Assembly: GCF_036320965.1 (NCBI RefSeq)
Contig: NC_092269.1
Location: 27,688,343-27,752,342, forward strand
DNA length: 64,000 nt
From: Panulirus ornatus
Lineage: Eukaryota > Arthropoda > Malacostraca > Decapoda > Palinuridae
Direction of reading: 5' to 3'
In this document: positions 32,048 through 42,118 of the stretch, in pieces
How the letters are laid out: every line of letters starts with the position of its first letter
Position numbering within the stretch: the first letter of the stretch is position 1
The notes under the pieces: generated by a model
Seen by the model: the letters and a program-made list of their open reading frames with translations, nothing else
Databases searched by the model: none
What the model was told of the DNA's origin: nothing
Made by a program: the position numbers and the translations under genes

Positions 32048-33451
32048 TATTTTATTTTTATTATACTTATTGCTGTTTCCTGTGTCAGCGAGGTAGCACC
32101 AGGAAACAGACAAAGAATGGCTCATCCACTCATAAACACATGTATATACATAAATGCCCATACACACTCATATACTTACACTTACATATCAACATATACA
32201 TCCACATACATACACAAACGTATACATATATACACATTTACATATTCATACTTGCTTGCCTTCATCCATTCCTGGCACTACCCCACCACACAGGAAACAG
32301 CATTGGTACCCCCTGCTTCAGCGAGGTAGTGCCAAGAAAACAGACAAAAAATGCCACTTTCATTCAAACTCAGCCTCTAGTTGTCATGTGTAATGCACTG
32401 AAAACCACAGCTCCCTCTCCTCATCCAGGCCCCACAGACCTTTCCATGGTTTACCCCAGACATTTCGCATGCTCAGATTCAGTCCATAGGCAGCACATCA
32501 ACCCCGGTATACCACACCATTCTAGTTCACTCTATTCCTTGCATGCCTTTCACCTTCCTCTATGTTTAATCCCTAATCACTCAAAATCTTTTTCACTCCA
32601 TCCTTCCACCTCCAGTTTGGTCTCCAGCTTCTTTTTTTTCCCTCCATCTCCAGCACATATATCCTCTTTGTCAATCTTTCCTCACTCATTTTCTCAATAT
32701 GTCCAGACCATTTCAATACACCCTCTTCTGCTCTCTCAACCACTCTTTTTATTTCCACACATCTCTCTTACCCTTTCATTTCTTACTCGATCAAACCACC
32801 TCACATCACATGTTGTCCTCCAACATTTCATTTCCAACACATCCACCCTCCTCCACACAATCCTATCTATAGCCCATGCCTTGCAACCGTATAACATTGT
32901 TGGAACTACTATTCCTTCAAACATTCCCATTTTTGCTCTCTGAGGTAACGTTCTCTCCTTCCACACATTCTTCATTGCTCCCCGAACCTTTGCACCCTCC
33001 CCAACCCTGTGACTCATTTCCACTTTCATAGTTCCATTCACTGCAAAGTCTACTCCCAGATATCTAAAGCACTTCACTTTCTCCACTTTTTCTCCATTCA
33101 AACTTGAATCGCAGTTAACTTGTCCGTCAGCCCTCCTGAACCTAATAACCTTGCTCTTATTCACATTTACTCAGCTTTCTCCTTTCGCACACTTTTCCAA
33201 ACATTCTCCAACTTTTGCAGTTTCTCACTCGAATCATCTACGAACAAAAGCTGACTCACTTCCCAGGCCCTCTCATCCCCAACAGGCTGTGTACGTGCCC
33301 CTCTCTCCAAAACGCTTGCATCTACCTCACTGACCACCCCATCCATAAACAAATTAAACAACAATGGGGACACCACACACCCCTGCTTCAGACCAACCTT
33401 CTATGGGAACCAATCACTCTCCTCTCTTTCTACTCATACACATGCCTTACA
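32048..33451 (-). mobile_element. RTE-like LINE copy 19, old, 5'-truncated
   Basis: A diverged minus-strand copy with a long 3' UTR (hairpin region written GTGTCAGCGAGGTAGCACC) and RT C-terminal half to about 33451, where a (TA)n run and the poly(T) of copy 20 follow. Its higher divergence makes it one of the earliest insertions in this intron. Confidence 0.85.
32510..33451 (-). pseudogene. RTE RT end and C-terminal domain, copy 19
   Basis: On the minus strand ERGARTQPVGDERAWEVSQL, a VDD remnant of motif C with the following residues deleted, NKSKVIRFRRADGQVN, VEKVKCFRYLGVDFAVNG and a C-terminal basic region with [12 protein letters not shown] are readable. Frame breaks occur near 33165 and 32745. 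Wording such as DSSLNGEKVEKVK differs from both younger subfamilies. Confidence 0.8.
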
Positions 33452-33463
33452 TATATATATATA

Positions 33464-35007
33464 TTTTTTTTCTTCTTTTTTTTTTGCTTTGTCGCTGTCT
33501 CCCGCGTTTGCGAGGTAGCGCAAGGAAACAGACGAAAGAAATGGCCCAACCCACCCCCATACACATGCCTTGATTCAATCCACTGACAGCACGTCAACCC
33601 CGGTATACCACATCGCTCCAATTCACTCTATTCTTTGCCCTCCTTTCACCCTCCTGCATGTTCAGGCCCCAATCACACAAAATCTTTTTCACTCCATCTT
33701 TCCACCTCCAATTTGGTCTCCCTCTTCTCCTCGTTCCCTCCACCTCCGACACATATATCCTCTTGGTCAATCTTTCCTCACTCATTCTCTCCATGTGACC
33801 AAACCATTTCAAAACACCCTCTTCTGCTCTCTCAACCACGCTCTTTTTATTTCCACACATCTCTCTTACCCTTACGTTACTTACTCGATCAAACCACCTC
33901 ACACCACACATTGTCCTCAAACATCTCATTTCCAGCACATCCATCCTCCTGCGCACAACTCTATCCATAGTTCACGCCTCGCAACCATACAACATTGTTG
34001 GAACCACTATACCTTCAAACATACCCATTTTTGCTTTCCGAGATAATGTTCTCAACTTCCACACATTCTTCAAGGCTCCCAGAATTTTCGCCGCCTCCCC
34101 CACCCTATGATCCACTTCCGCTTCCATGGTTCCATCCGCTGCCAGATCCACTCCCAGATATCTAAAACACTTCACTTCCTCCAGTTTTTCTCCATTCAAA
34201 CTCACCTCCCAATTGAATTGACCCTCAACCCTACTGTACCTAATAACCTTGCTCTTATTCACATTTACTCTTAACTTTCTTCTTTCACACACTTTACCAA
34301 ACTCAGTCACCAGCTTCTGCAGTTTCTCACATGAATCAGCCACCAGCGCTGGATCATCAGCGAACAACAACTGACTCACTTCCCAAGCTCTCTCATCCCC
34401 AACAGACTTCATACTTGCCCCTCTTTCCAAAACTCTTGCATTCACCTCCCTAACAACCCCATCCATAAACAAATTAAACAACCATGGAGACATCACACAC
34501 CCCTGCCACAAACCTACATTCACTGAGAACCAATCACTTTCCTCTCTTCCTACACGTACACATACCTTACATCCTCGATAAAAACTTTTCACTGCTTCTA
34601 ACAACTTGCCTCCCACACCATATATTCTTAATACCTTCCAAAGAGCATCTCTATCAACTCTATCATATGCCTTCTCCAGATCCATAAATGCTACATACAA
34701 ATCCATTTGCTTTTCTAAGTATTTCTCACATACATTCTTCAAAGCAAACACCTGATCCACACATCCTCTACCACTTCTGAAACCACACTGCTCTTCCCCA
34801 ATCTGATGCTCTGTACATGCCTTCACCCTCTCAATCAATACCCTCCCATATAATTTGCCAGGAATACTCAACAAACTTATACCTCTGTAATTTGAGCACT
34901 CACTCTTATCCCCTTTGCCTTTGTACAATGGCACTATGCACGCATTCCACCAATCCTCAGGCACCTCACCATGAGTCATACATACATTAAATAACCTTAC
35001 CAACCAG
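33464..35007 (-). mobile_element. RTE-like LINE copy 20, subfamily S, 3' UTR-deleted variant
   Basis: Poly(T) 33464-33485 is the tail. The 3' UTR has the same CATGTG-flanked deletion as copy 13. The copy is cut at NWLVRLFNV near 35007, where the host segment described at 35008 begins without a TA tract. Confidence 0.9.
33594..35007 (-). pseudogene. RTE RT and C-terminal domain, one stop, copy 20
   Basis: Two open pieces in one frame, 33972-35007 and 33594-33968, are separated by a TGA near 33969 that replaces the Trp of CEAWAMDRVV. Motif A and motif B are intact although LRQGC reads LWQGC. Motif C reads FADDPALVAD. The ending AKNRVNWSDVVYRG shares the Lys with copy 13. The endonuclease and RT N-terminus are absent. 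Confidence 0.85.
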
Positions 35008-35107
35008 TTTTCTAAATTGTTTCTTACATTTATCACATGTATATATATGTATGTGTGTGTGTGTGTATATGTGCGTGTGTGTGTGTATGTGTGTGTATGT
35101 GTATATA
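35008..35107 (-). repeat. Third, shortest copy of the host segment with (GT)n
   Basis: TTTCTAAATTGTTTCTTACA followed by a GTGTGTGT/GTATGTGT microsatellite matches 52938-53040 in the same orientation and 39845-39960 in reverse. Only the microsatellite edge of the segment is present, cut off by copy 20. Confidence 0.8.
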
Positions 35108-37546
35108 TTTTATTATTTTATTATTATTTTTTATTTATTTTTATTATACTTTGTCGCTGTCTCCCGCGTTTGCGAGGTAGCGCAAGGAAACAGACGAAAG
35201 AAATGGCCCAACCCCCCCCCCCATACACATGTATATACATACGTCCACACACGCAAATATACATACCTACACAGCTTTCCATGGTTTACCCCAGTCGCTT
35301 CACATGCCTTGATTCAATCCACTGACAGCACGTCAACCCCGGTATACCACATCGCTCCAATTCACTCTATTCCTTGCCCTCCTTTCACCCTCCTGCATGT
35401 TCAGGCCCCGATCACACAAAATCTTTTTCACTCCATCTTTCCACCTCCAATTTGGTCTCCCTCTTCTCCTCGTTCCCTCCACCTCCGACACATATATCCT
35501 CTTGGTCAATCTTTCCTCACTCATTCTCTCCATGTGCCCAAACCACTTCAAAACACCCTCTTCTGCTCTCTCAACCACGCTCTTTTTATTTCCACACATC
35601 TCTCTTACCCTTACGTTACTCACTCGATCAAACCACCTCACACCACACATTGTCCTCAAACATCTCATTTCCAGCACATCCATCCTCCTGCGCACAACTC
35701 TATCCATAGCCCACGCCTCGCAACCATACAACATTGTTGGAACCACTATTCCTTCAAACATACCCATTTTTGCTTTCCGAGATAATGTTCTCGACTTCCA
35801 CACATTCTTCAAGGCCCCCAGAATTTTCGCCCCCTCCCCCACCCTATGATTCACTTCCGCTTCCATGGTTCCATCCGCTGCCAGATCCACTCCCAGATAT
35901 CTAAAACACTTCACTTCCTCCAGTTTTTCTTCATTCAAACTTACCTCCCAATTGACTTGACCCTCAACCCTACTGTACCTAATAACCTTGCTCTTATTCA
36001 CATTTACTCTTAACTTTCTTCTTCCACACACTTTACCAAACTCAGTCACCAGCTTCTGCAGTTTCTCACATGAATCAGCCACCAGCGCTGTATCATCAGC
36101 GAACAACAACTGACTCACTTCCCAAGCTCTCTCATCCCCAACAGACTTCATACTTGCCCCTCTTTCCAAAACTCTTGCATTTACCTCCCTAACAACCCCC
36201 TCCATAAACAAATTAAACAACCATGGAGACATCACACACCCCTGCCGCAAACCTACATTCACTGAGAACCAATCACTTTCCTCTTTTCCTACAAGTACAC
36301 ATGCCTTACATCCTTGATAAAAACTTTTCACTGCTTCTAACAACTTTCCTCCCACACCATATATTCTTAACACCTTCCACAGAGCATCTCTATCAACTCT
36401 ATCATATGCCTTCTCCAGATCCATAAATGCTACATACAAATCCATTTGCTTTTCTAAATATTTCTCACATACATTCTTCAAAACAAACACCTGATCCACA
36501 CATCCTCTACCACTTCTGAAACCACACTGCTCTTCCCCGATCTGATGCTCTGTACATGCCTTCACCCTCTCAATCAATACCCTCCCATATAATTTACCAG
36601 GAATACTCAACAAACTTATACCTCTGTAATTTGAGCACTCCCTCTTATCCCCTTTGCCTTTGTACAATGGCACTATGCACGCATTCCGCCAATCCTCAGG
36701 CACCTCACCATGAGTCATACATACATTAAATAACCTTACCAACCAGTCCACAATACAGTCACCCCCTTTTTTAATAAATTCCACTGCAATACCATCCAAA
36801 CCTGCTGCCTTGCCGGCTTTCATCTTCCGCAAAGCTTTCACTACCTCTTCTCTGTTTACCAAATAGTTTTCCCTAACCCTCTCACTTTGCACACCACCTC
36901 GACCAAAACACCCTATATCTGCCACTCTATCATCAAACACATTCAACAAACCTTCAAAATACTCACTCCATCTCCTTCTCACATCACCACTACTTGTTAT
37001 CACCTCTTCATTTGCGCCCTTCACTGAAGTTCCCATTTGCTCCCTTGTCTTACGCACTTTATTTACCTCCTTCCAGAACATCTATTTATTCTCTCTAATG
37101 AATGATAATCGAGAATTTACTTTCTTACATTCTATCACATACTCCCACAACTCCTGTTTCAGGAGTATTGCTACTCCTTCCCTTGCTCTTGTCCTCTCAC
37201 TAACCCCTGACTTTACTCCCCAGACATTCCCAAACCACTCTTCCCCTTTACCCTTGAGCTTCGTTTCACTCAGAGCCAAAACATCCAGGTTCCTTTCCTC
37301 AAACATACTACCTATCTCTCCTTTTTTCACATCTTGGTTACATCCACACACATTTAGGCACCCCACTCTGAGCCTTCGAGGAGGATGAGCACTCCCCGCG
37401 TGACTCCTTCTTCTGTTTCCCATTTTAGAAAGTTAATACAAGGAGGGGAGGATTTCTGGCCCCCCGCTCCCGTCCCCTCTAGTCGCTTTCTACGACATGC
37501 GAGGAATACATGGGAAGTATTCTTTCACCCCTATCCCCAGGGATAA
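35108..37546 (-). mobile_element. RTE-like LINE copy 21, both ends present, internal deletion
   Basis: A minus-strand copy from an ATTT-rich tail (35108-35146) to a complete leader ending ATCCC near 37546. About 0.9 kb is missing between the first 105 residues of the endonuclease and the start of the RT. The junction lies near 37098-37110, at ATT microhomology. Having both termini but lacking the endonuclease half, it resembles a non-autonomous derivative. Confidence 0.9.
35333..37423 (-). pseudogene. RTE polyprotein with endonuclease deletion, copy 21
   Basis: Reading starts at ATGGGAAACAG (37423). The first 105 residues include SETK and the NVWGVKSG variant shared with copy 18. After KKVNSRL the frame passes the deletion into FIRENK, meets one TAG at 37082-37084 (Lys elsewhere), then continues unbroken for 582 codons as MFWKEVNKV to VVYRG. 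RT motifs A, B and C (FADD) are intact. The lost YAPG, GDLNAKV and SDHYLV motifs leave no usable endonuclease. Confidence 0.88.
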
Positions 37547-37561
37547 TATACATATATATAT

Positions 37562-39634
37562 ATGTATATATATGTATATATGGGGGAGGAATGGGATGTA
37601 TTTAGGGAATCAGTGATGGATTGCGCAAAAGATGCTTGTGGCATGAGAAGAGTGGGAGGTGGGCTGTTTAGAAAGGGTAGTGAGTGGTGGGATGAAGAAG
37701 TAAGAGTATTAGTGAAAGAGAAGAGAGAGGCATTTGGACGATTTTTGCAGGGAAAAAATGCAATTGAGTGGGAGAAGTATAAAAGAAAGAGACAGGAGGT
37801 CAAGAGAAAGGTGCAAGAGGTGAAAAAAAGGGCAAATGAGAGTTGGGGTGAGAGACTATCAGTAAATTTTAGGGAGAATAAAAAGATGTTCTGGAAGGAG
37901 GTAAATAGGGTGCGTAAGACAAGGGAGCAAATGGGAACTTCAGTGAAGGGCGCAAATGGGGAGGTGATAACAAGTAGCGGTGATGTGAGAAGGAGATGGA
38001 ATGAGTATTTTGAAGGTTTGTTGAATGTGTCTGATGACAGAGTGGCAGATATAGGGTGTTTTGGTCGAGGTGGTGTGCAAAGTGAGAGGGTTAGGGAAAA
38101 TGATTTGGTAAACAGAGAAGAGGTAGTAAAAGCTTTGCGGAAGATGAAAGCCGGCAAGGCAGCAGGTTTGGATGGTATTGCAGTGGAATTTATTAAAAAA
38201 GGGGGTGACTGTATTGTTGACTGGTTGGTAAGGTTATTTAATGTATGTATGACTCATGGTGAGGTGCCTGAGGATTGGCGGAATGCGTGCATAGTGCCAT
38301 TGTACAAAGGCAAAGGGGATAAGAGTGAGTGCTCAAATTACAGAGGTATAAGTTTGTTGAGTATTCTTGGTAAATTATATGGGAGGGTATTGATTGAGAG
38401 GGTGAAGGCATGTACAGAGCATCAGATTGGGGAAGAGCAGTGCGGTTTCAGAAGTGGTAGAGGATGTGTGGATCAGGTGTTTGCTTTGAAGAATGTATGT
38501 GAGAAATACTTAGAAAAGCAAATGGATTTGTATGTAGCATTTATGGATCTGGAGAAGGCATATGATAGAGTTGATAGAGATGCTCTGTGGAAGGTATTAA
38601 GAATATATGGTGTGGGAGGCAAGTTGTTAGAAGCAGTGAAAAGTTTTTATCGAGGATGTAAGGCATGTGTACGTGTAGGAAGAGAGGAAAGTGATTGGTT
38701 CTCAGTGAATGTAGGTTTGCGGCAGGGGTGTGTGATGTCTCCATGGTTGTTTGATTTGTTTATGGATGGGGTTGTAAGGGAGGTAAATGCAAGAGTCCTG
38801 GAAAGAGGGGCAAGTATGAAGTCTGTTGGGGATGAGAGAGCTTGGGAAGTGAGTCAGTTGTTGTTCGCTGATGATACAGCGCTGGTGGCTGATTCATGTG
38901 AGAAACTGCAGAAGCTGGTGACTGAGTTTGGTAAAGTGTGTGGAAGAAGAAAGTTGAGAGTAAATGTGAATAAGAGCAAGGTTATTAGGTACAGTAGGGG
39001 TGAGGGTCAAGTCAGTTGGGAGGTGAGTTTGAATGGAGAAAAACTGGAGGAAGTGAAGTGTTTTAGATATCTGGGAGTGGATCTGTCAGCGGATGGAACC
39101 ATGGAAGCGGAAGTGGATCATAGGGTGGGGGAGGGGGCGAAAATTTTGGGAGCCTTGAAAAATGTGTGGAAGTCGAGAACATTATCTCGGAAAGCGAAAA
39201 TGGGTATGTTTGAGGGAATAGTGGTTCCAACAATGTTGTATGGTTGCGAGGCGTGGGCTATGGATAGAGATGTGCGCAGGAGGATGGATGTGCTGGAAAT
39301 GAGATGTTTGAGGACAATGTGTGGTGTGAGGTGGTTTGATCGAGTAAGTAACATAAGGGTAAGAGAGATGTGTGGAAATAAAAAGAGCGTGGTTGAGAGA
39401 GCAGAAGAGGGTGTTTTGAAATGGTTTGGGCACATGGAGAGAATGAGTGAGGAGAGATTGACCAAGAGGATATATGTGTCGGAGGTGGAGGGAACGAGGA
39501 GAAGAGGGAGACCAAATTGGAGGTGGAAAGATGGAGTGAAAAAGATTTTGTGTGATCGGGGCCTGAACATGCAGGAGGGTGAAAGGAGGGCAAGGAATAG
39601 AGTGAATTGGAGTCATGTGGTATGCAGGGGTTGA
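37562..39634 (+). CDS. Open RT-containing ORF of copy 22
   Basis: 690 codons are open. The first eight or so come from the AT-rich flank (MYIYVYMGEEWD). The linker is followed by RT with GKAAGLDGIAVEF, motif A, motif B LRQGCVMSPWLFDL and motif C FADD, then the C-terminal domain ending VVCRG at the subfamily-S TGA. LLNVSDDRVAD and KEVNRVRK are shared with copy 18, so the two derive from the same recent source. The polymerase motifs are complete. The endonuclease is missing. Confidence 0.8.
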   Translation: MYIYVYMGEEWDVFRESVMDCAKDACGMRRVGGGLFRKGSEWWDEEVRVLVKEKREAFGRFLQGKNAIEWEKYKRKRQEVKRKVQEVKKRANESWGERLSVNFRENKKMFWKEVNRVRKTREQMGTSVKGANGEVITSSGDVRRRWNEYFEGLLNVSDDRVADIGCFGRGGVQSERVRENDLVNREEVVKALRKMKAGKAAGLDGIAVEFIKKGGDCIVDWLVRLFNVCMTHGEVPEDWRNACIVPLYKGKGDKSECSNYRGISLLSILGKLYGRVLIERVKACTEHQIGEEQCGFRSGRGCVDQVFALKNVCEKYLEKQMDLYVAFMDLEKAYDRVDRDALWKVLRIYGVGGKLLEAVKSFYRGCKACVRVGREESDWFSVNVGLRQGCVMSPWLFDLFMDGVVREVNARVLERGASMKSVGDERAWEVSQLLFADDTALVADSCEKLQKLVTEFGKVCGRRKLRVNVNKSKVIRYSRGEGQVSWEVSLNGEKLEEVKCFRYLGVDLSADGTMEAEVDHRVGEGAKILGALKNVWKSRTLSRKAKMGMFEGIVVPTMLYGCEAWAMDRDVRRRMDVLEMRCLRTMCGVRWFDRVSNIRVREMCGNKKSVVERAEEGVLKWFGHMERMSEERLTKRIYVSEVEGTRRRGRPNWRWKDGVKKILCDRGLNMQEGERRARNRVNWSHVVCRG

Positions 39635-39844
39635 CGTGCTGTCAGTGGATTGAATCAAGGCATGTGAAGCGTCTGGGGTAAACCATGGAAAGCTGTGTAG
39701 GTATGTATATCTGCGTGTGTGGACGTGTGTATGTACATGTGTATGGGGGGGGGGGTTGGGCCATTTCTTTCGTCTGTTTCCTTGCGCTACCTCGCAAACG
39801 CGGGAGACAGCGACAAAGTATAAAAAAAAAAAAAAAAAAAAAAA
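37580..39844 (+). mobile_element. RTE-like LINE copy 22, subfamily S, 5'-truncated
   Basis: Begins at the GVGEEWDVF stretch of the linker directly after a (TA)/(GTATA) run and runs to the short 3' UTR, hairpin, GACAAAGTATAA and about 22 A residues. It is head to head with copy 21 across about 33 bp of AT-only DNA. Confidence 0.92.
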
Positions 39845-40137
39845 TATACATATACACATACACACACATACACATACATACACACATATACACACACACA
39901 CACATACATATATATACATATGAAAAATGTAAGAAACAATTTAGAAAACTGAAACTTCTAGCTTGAAATGAATGAAAAAAATGAATGTCACATAATGGTT
40001 CAACCTCTGGCTATGGAAAAAGGAAATGTATAATTTATTTACACAAACGTCAATAGCAGTTCTCATCAATTTAACCACTGTATCAATAAGCTTCAGTGTC
40101 TAAGCTACATTTTTCTCCAATTTCACTATTTTCTTGT
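39845..40137 (+). repeat. Host segment copy A with (AC/AT)n edge
   Basis: A CACATACA-type microsatellite (39845-39922) is followed by about 215 bp of unique-looking DNA that reappears as the reverse complement at 52748-52960. The matching stretch begins GAAAAATGTAAGAAACAATT and ends near CCAATTTCAC at about 40126. Confidence 0.85.
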
Positions 40138-40352
40138 CAAAACACCATGTATGAAAACTCTCACTCCAGTAACACAACTATAAACATTTACTTCCCCTTT
40201 AAAAAGAAGTTCTGGGGAAGTCTGTCTCGATACACTGCGGGAAACTCTACCACCTGGCGGGGTTTGTGTTGCAATGGTTCCCGATTTACAAACGTAGTAG
40301 CATCACTGGTGGGCCAAGGTAGTTCCGTTTGCGAAGTATATATATAAGTATA
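40138..40352. other. Intron DNA without recognised feature
   Basis: About 215 bp with no coding signal, no RTE match and a TA-rich right end that touches the leader of copy 23. Confidence 0.5.
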
Positions 40353-42048
40353 TTATCCCTGGGGATAGGGGTGAAAGAATACTTCCCATGCATTCCTCGC
40401 GTGTCGTAGAAAGCGACTAGAGGGGACGGGAGCGGGGGGCCAGAAATCCTCCCCTCCTTGTATTTTTTAACTTTCTAAAATGGGAAACAGAAGAAGGAGT
40501 CACGCGGGGAGTGCTCATCCTCCTCGAAGGCTCAGATTGGGGTGCCTAAATGTGTGTGGATGTAATCAAGATGTGAAAAAAGGAGAGATAGGTAGTATGT
40601 TTGAGGAAAGGAACCTGGATGTTTTGGCTCTGAGTGAAACGAAGCTCAAGGGTAAAGGGGAAGAGTGGTTTGGGAATGTCTTGGGAGTAAAGTCAGGGGT
40701 TAGTGAGAGGACAAGAGCAAGGGAAGGAGTAGCAGTACTCCTGAAACAGGAGTTGTGGAAGTATGTGATAGAATGTAAGAAAGTAAATTCTCGATTAATA
40801 TGGGTAAAACTGAAAGTTGATGGAGAGAGATGGGTGATTATTGGTGCATATGCACCTGGGCATGAGAAGAAAGATCATGAAAGGCAAGTGTTTTGGGAGC
40901 AGCTGAATGAGTGTGTTAGTGGTTTTGATGCACGAGACCGGGTTATAGTGTTGGGTGATTTGAATGCAAAGGTGAGTAATGTGGCAGTTGAGGAAATAAT
41001 TGGTATACATGGGGTGTTCAGTGTTGTAAATGGAAATGGTGAAGAGCTTGTAGATTTATGTGCTGAAAAAGGACTGATGATTGGGAATACCTGGTTTAAA
41101 AAGCGAGATATACATAAGTATACTTATGTAAGTAGGAGAGATGGCCAGAGAGCGTTGTTGGATTATGTGTTAATTGGCAGGCGCGCGAAAGAGAGACTTT
41201 TGGATGTTAATGTGCTGAGAGGTGCATCTGGAGGGATGTCTGATCATTATCTTGTGGAGGCTAAGGTGAAGATTTGTATGGGTTTTCAGAAAAGAAAAGT
41301 GAATGTTGGGGTGAAGAGGGTGGTGAGAGTAAGTGAGCTTGGGAAGGAGACTTGTGAGAGGAAGTACCAGGAGAGACTGAGTACAGAATGGAAAAAGGTG
41401 AGAACAATGGAAGTAAGGGGAGTGGGGGAGGAATGGGATGTATTTAGGGAATCAGTGATGGATTGCGCAAAAGATGCTTGTGGCATGAGAAGAGTGGGAG
41501 GTGGGTTGATTAGAAAGGGTAGTGAGTGGTGGGATGAAGAAGTAAGAGTATTAGTGAAAGAGAAGAGAGAGGCATTTGGACGATTTTTGCAGGGAAAAAA
41601 TGAAATTGAGTGGGAGACGTATAAAAGAAAGAGACAGGAGGTCAAGAGAAAGGTGCAAGAGGTGAAAAAAAGGGCAAATGAGAGTTGGGGTGAGAGAGTA
41701 TCATTAAATTTTAGGGAGAATAAAAAGATGTTCTGGAAGGAGGTAAATAAAGTGCGTAAGACAAGGGAGCAAATGGGAACTTCAGTGAAGGGCGCAAATG
41801 GGGAGGTGATAACAAGTAGTGGTGATGTGAGAAGGAGATGGAGTGAGTATTTTGAAGGTTTGTTGAATGTGTTTGATGATAGAGTGGCAGATATAGGGTG
41901 TTTTGGTCGAGGTGGTGTGCAAAGTGCGAGGGTTAGGGAAAATGAGTTGGTAAACAGAGAAGAGGTAGTAAAAGCTTTGCGGAAGATGAAAGCCGGTAAG
42001 GCAGCAGGTTTGGATGGTATTGCAGTGGAATTTATAAAAAAAGGGGGT

Positions 42049-42052
<4 letters not shown>
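40353..42052 (+). mobile_element. RTE-like LINE copy 23, complete 5' half, 3' half missing
   Basis: A full leader (ATCCCTGGGGATAGGGG at about 40355) and an unbroken ORF, cut at FIKKGGD in the RT where (TA)n begins at 42052. Loss of the 3' end is not expected from target-primed insertion, so a later deletion, inversion or assembly join inside the TA tract is likely. Confidence 0.9.
40480..42052 (+). pseudogene. Intact RTE endonuclease and linker, RT cut short, copy 23
   Basis: Open from ATGGGAAACAG without any stop for about 524 element codons, giving the only uninterrupted endonuclease in the window. Motifs in order: LNVCG, SETK, YAPGHEKK, GDLNAKV, GNTWFKKR, DYVLIGRR and SDHYLVEAKV. The basic linker and the RT entry GKAAGLDGIAVEF follow. 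LWKYVIECKK, GKNEIEWETYK and GGVQSARVREN are shared with copy 28 only. Beyond 42052 the frame reads TA microsatellite and then antisense of copy 24 and is not real protein. RT motifs A to C are missing. Confidence 0.85.
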
Positions 42053-42115
<63 letters not shown>

Positions 42116-42118
42116 TTT
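42052..42118. repeat. (TA)n plus poly(T)
   Basis: TA units to 42098, then 20 T residues that are the tail of copy 24. Confidence 0.95.

Noticed and set aside
32140..32320. CRISPR-like or satellite array from repeated CATACA/TACATA words
   Set aside because: These are low-complexity parts of the RTE 3' UTR without regular spacers.
32140..32943. 267-codon open frame on the plus strand
   Set aside because: It is antisense to old RTE copy 19 and mixes 3' UTR with antisense RT. It is not a gene.
37082..39634. Twin-priming inversion of a single RTE insertion (copies 21 and 22)
   Set aside because: Each arm has its own complete 3' UTR and tail, so they are two insertions meeting head to head.
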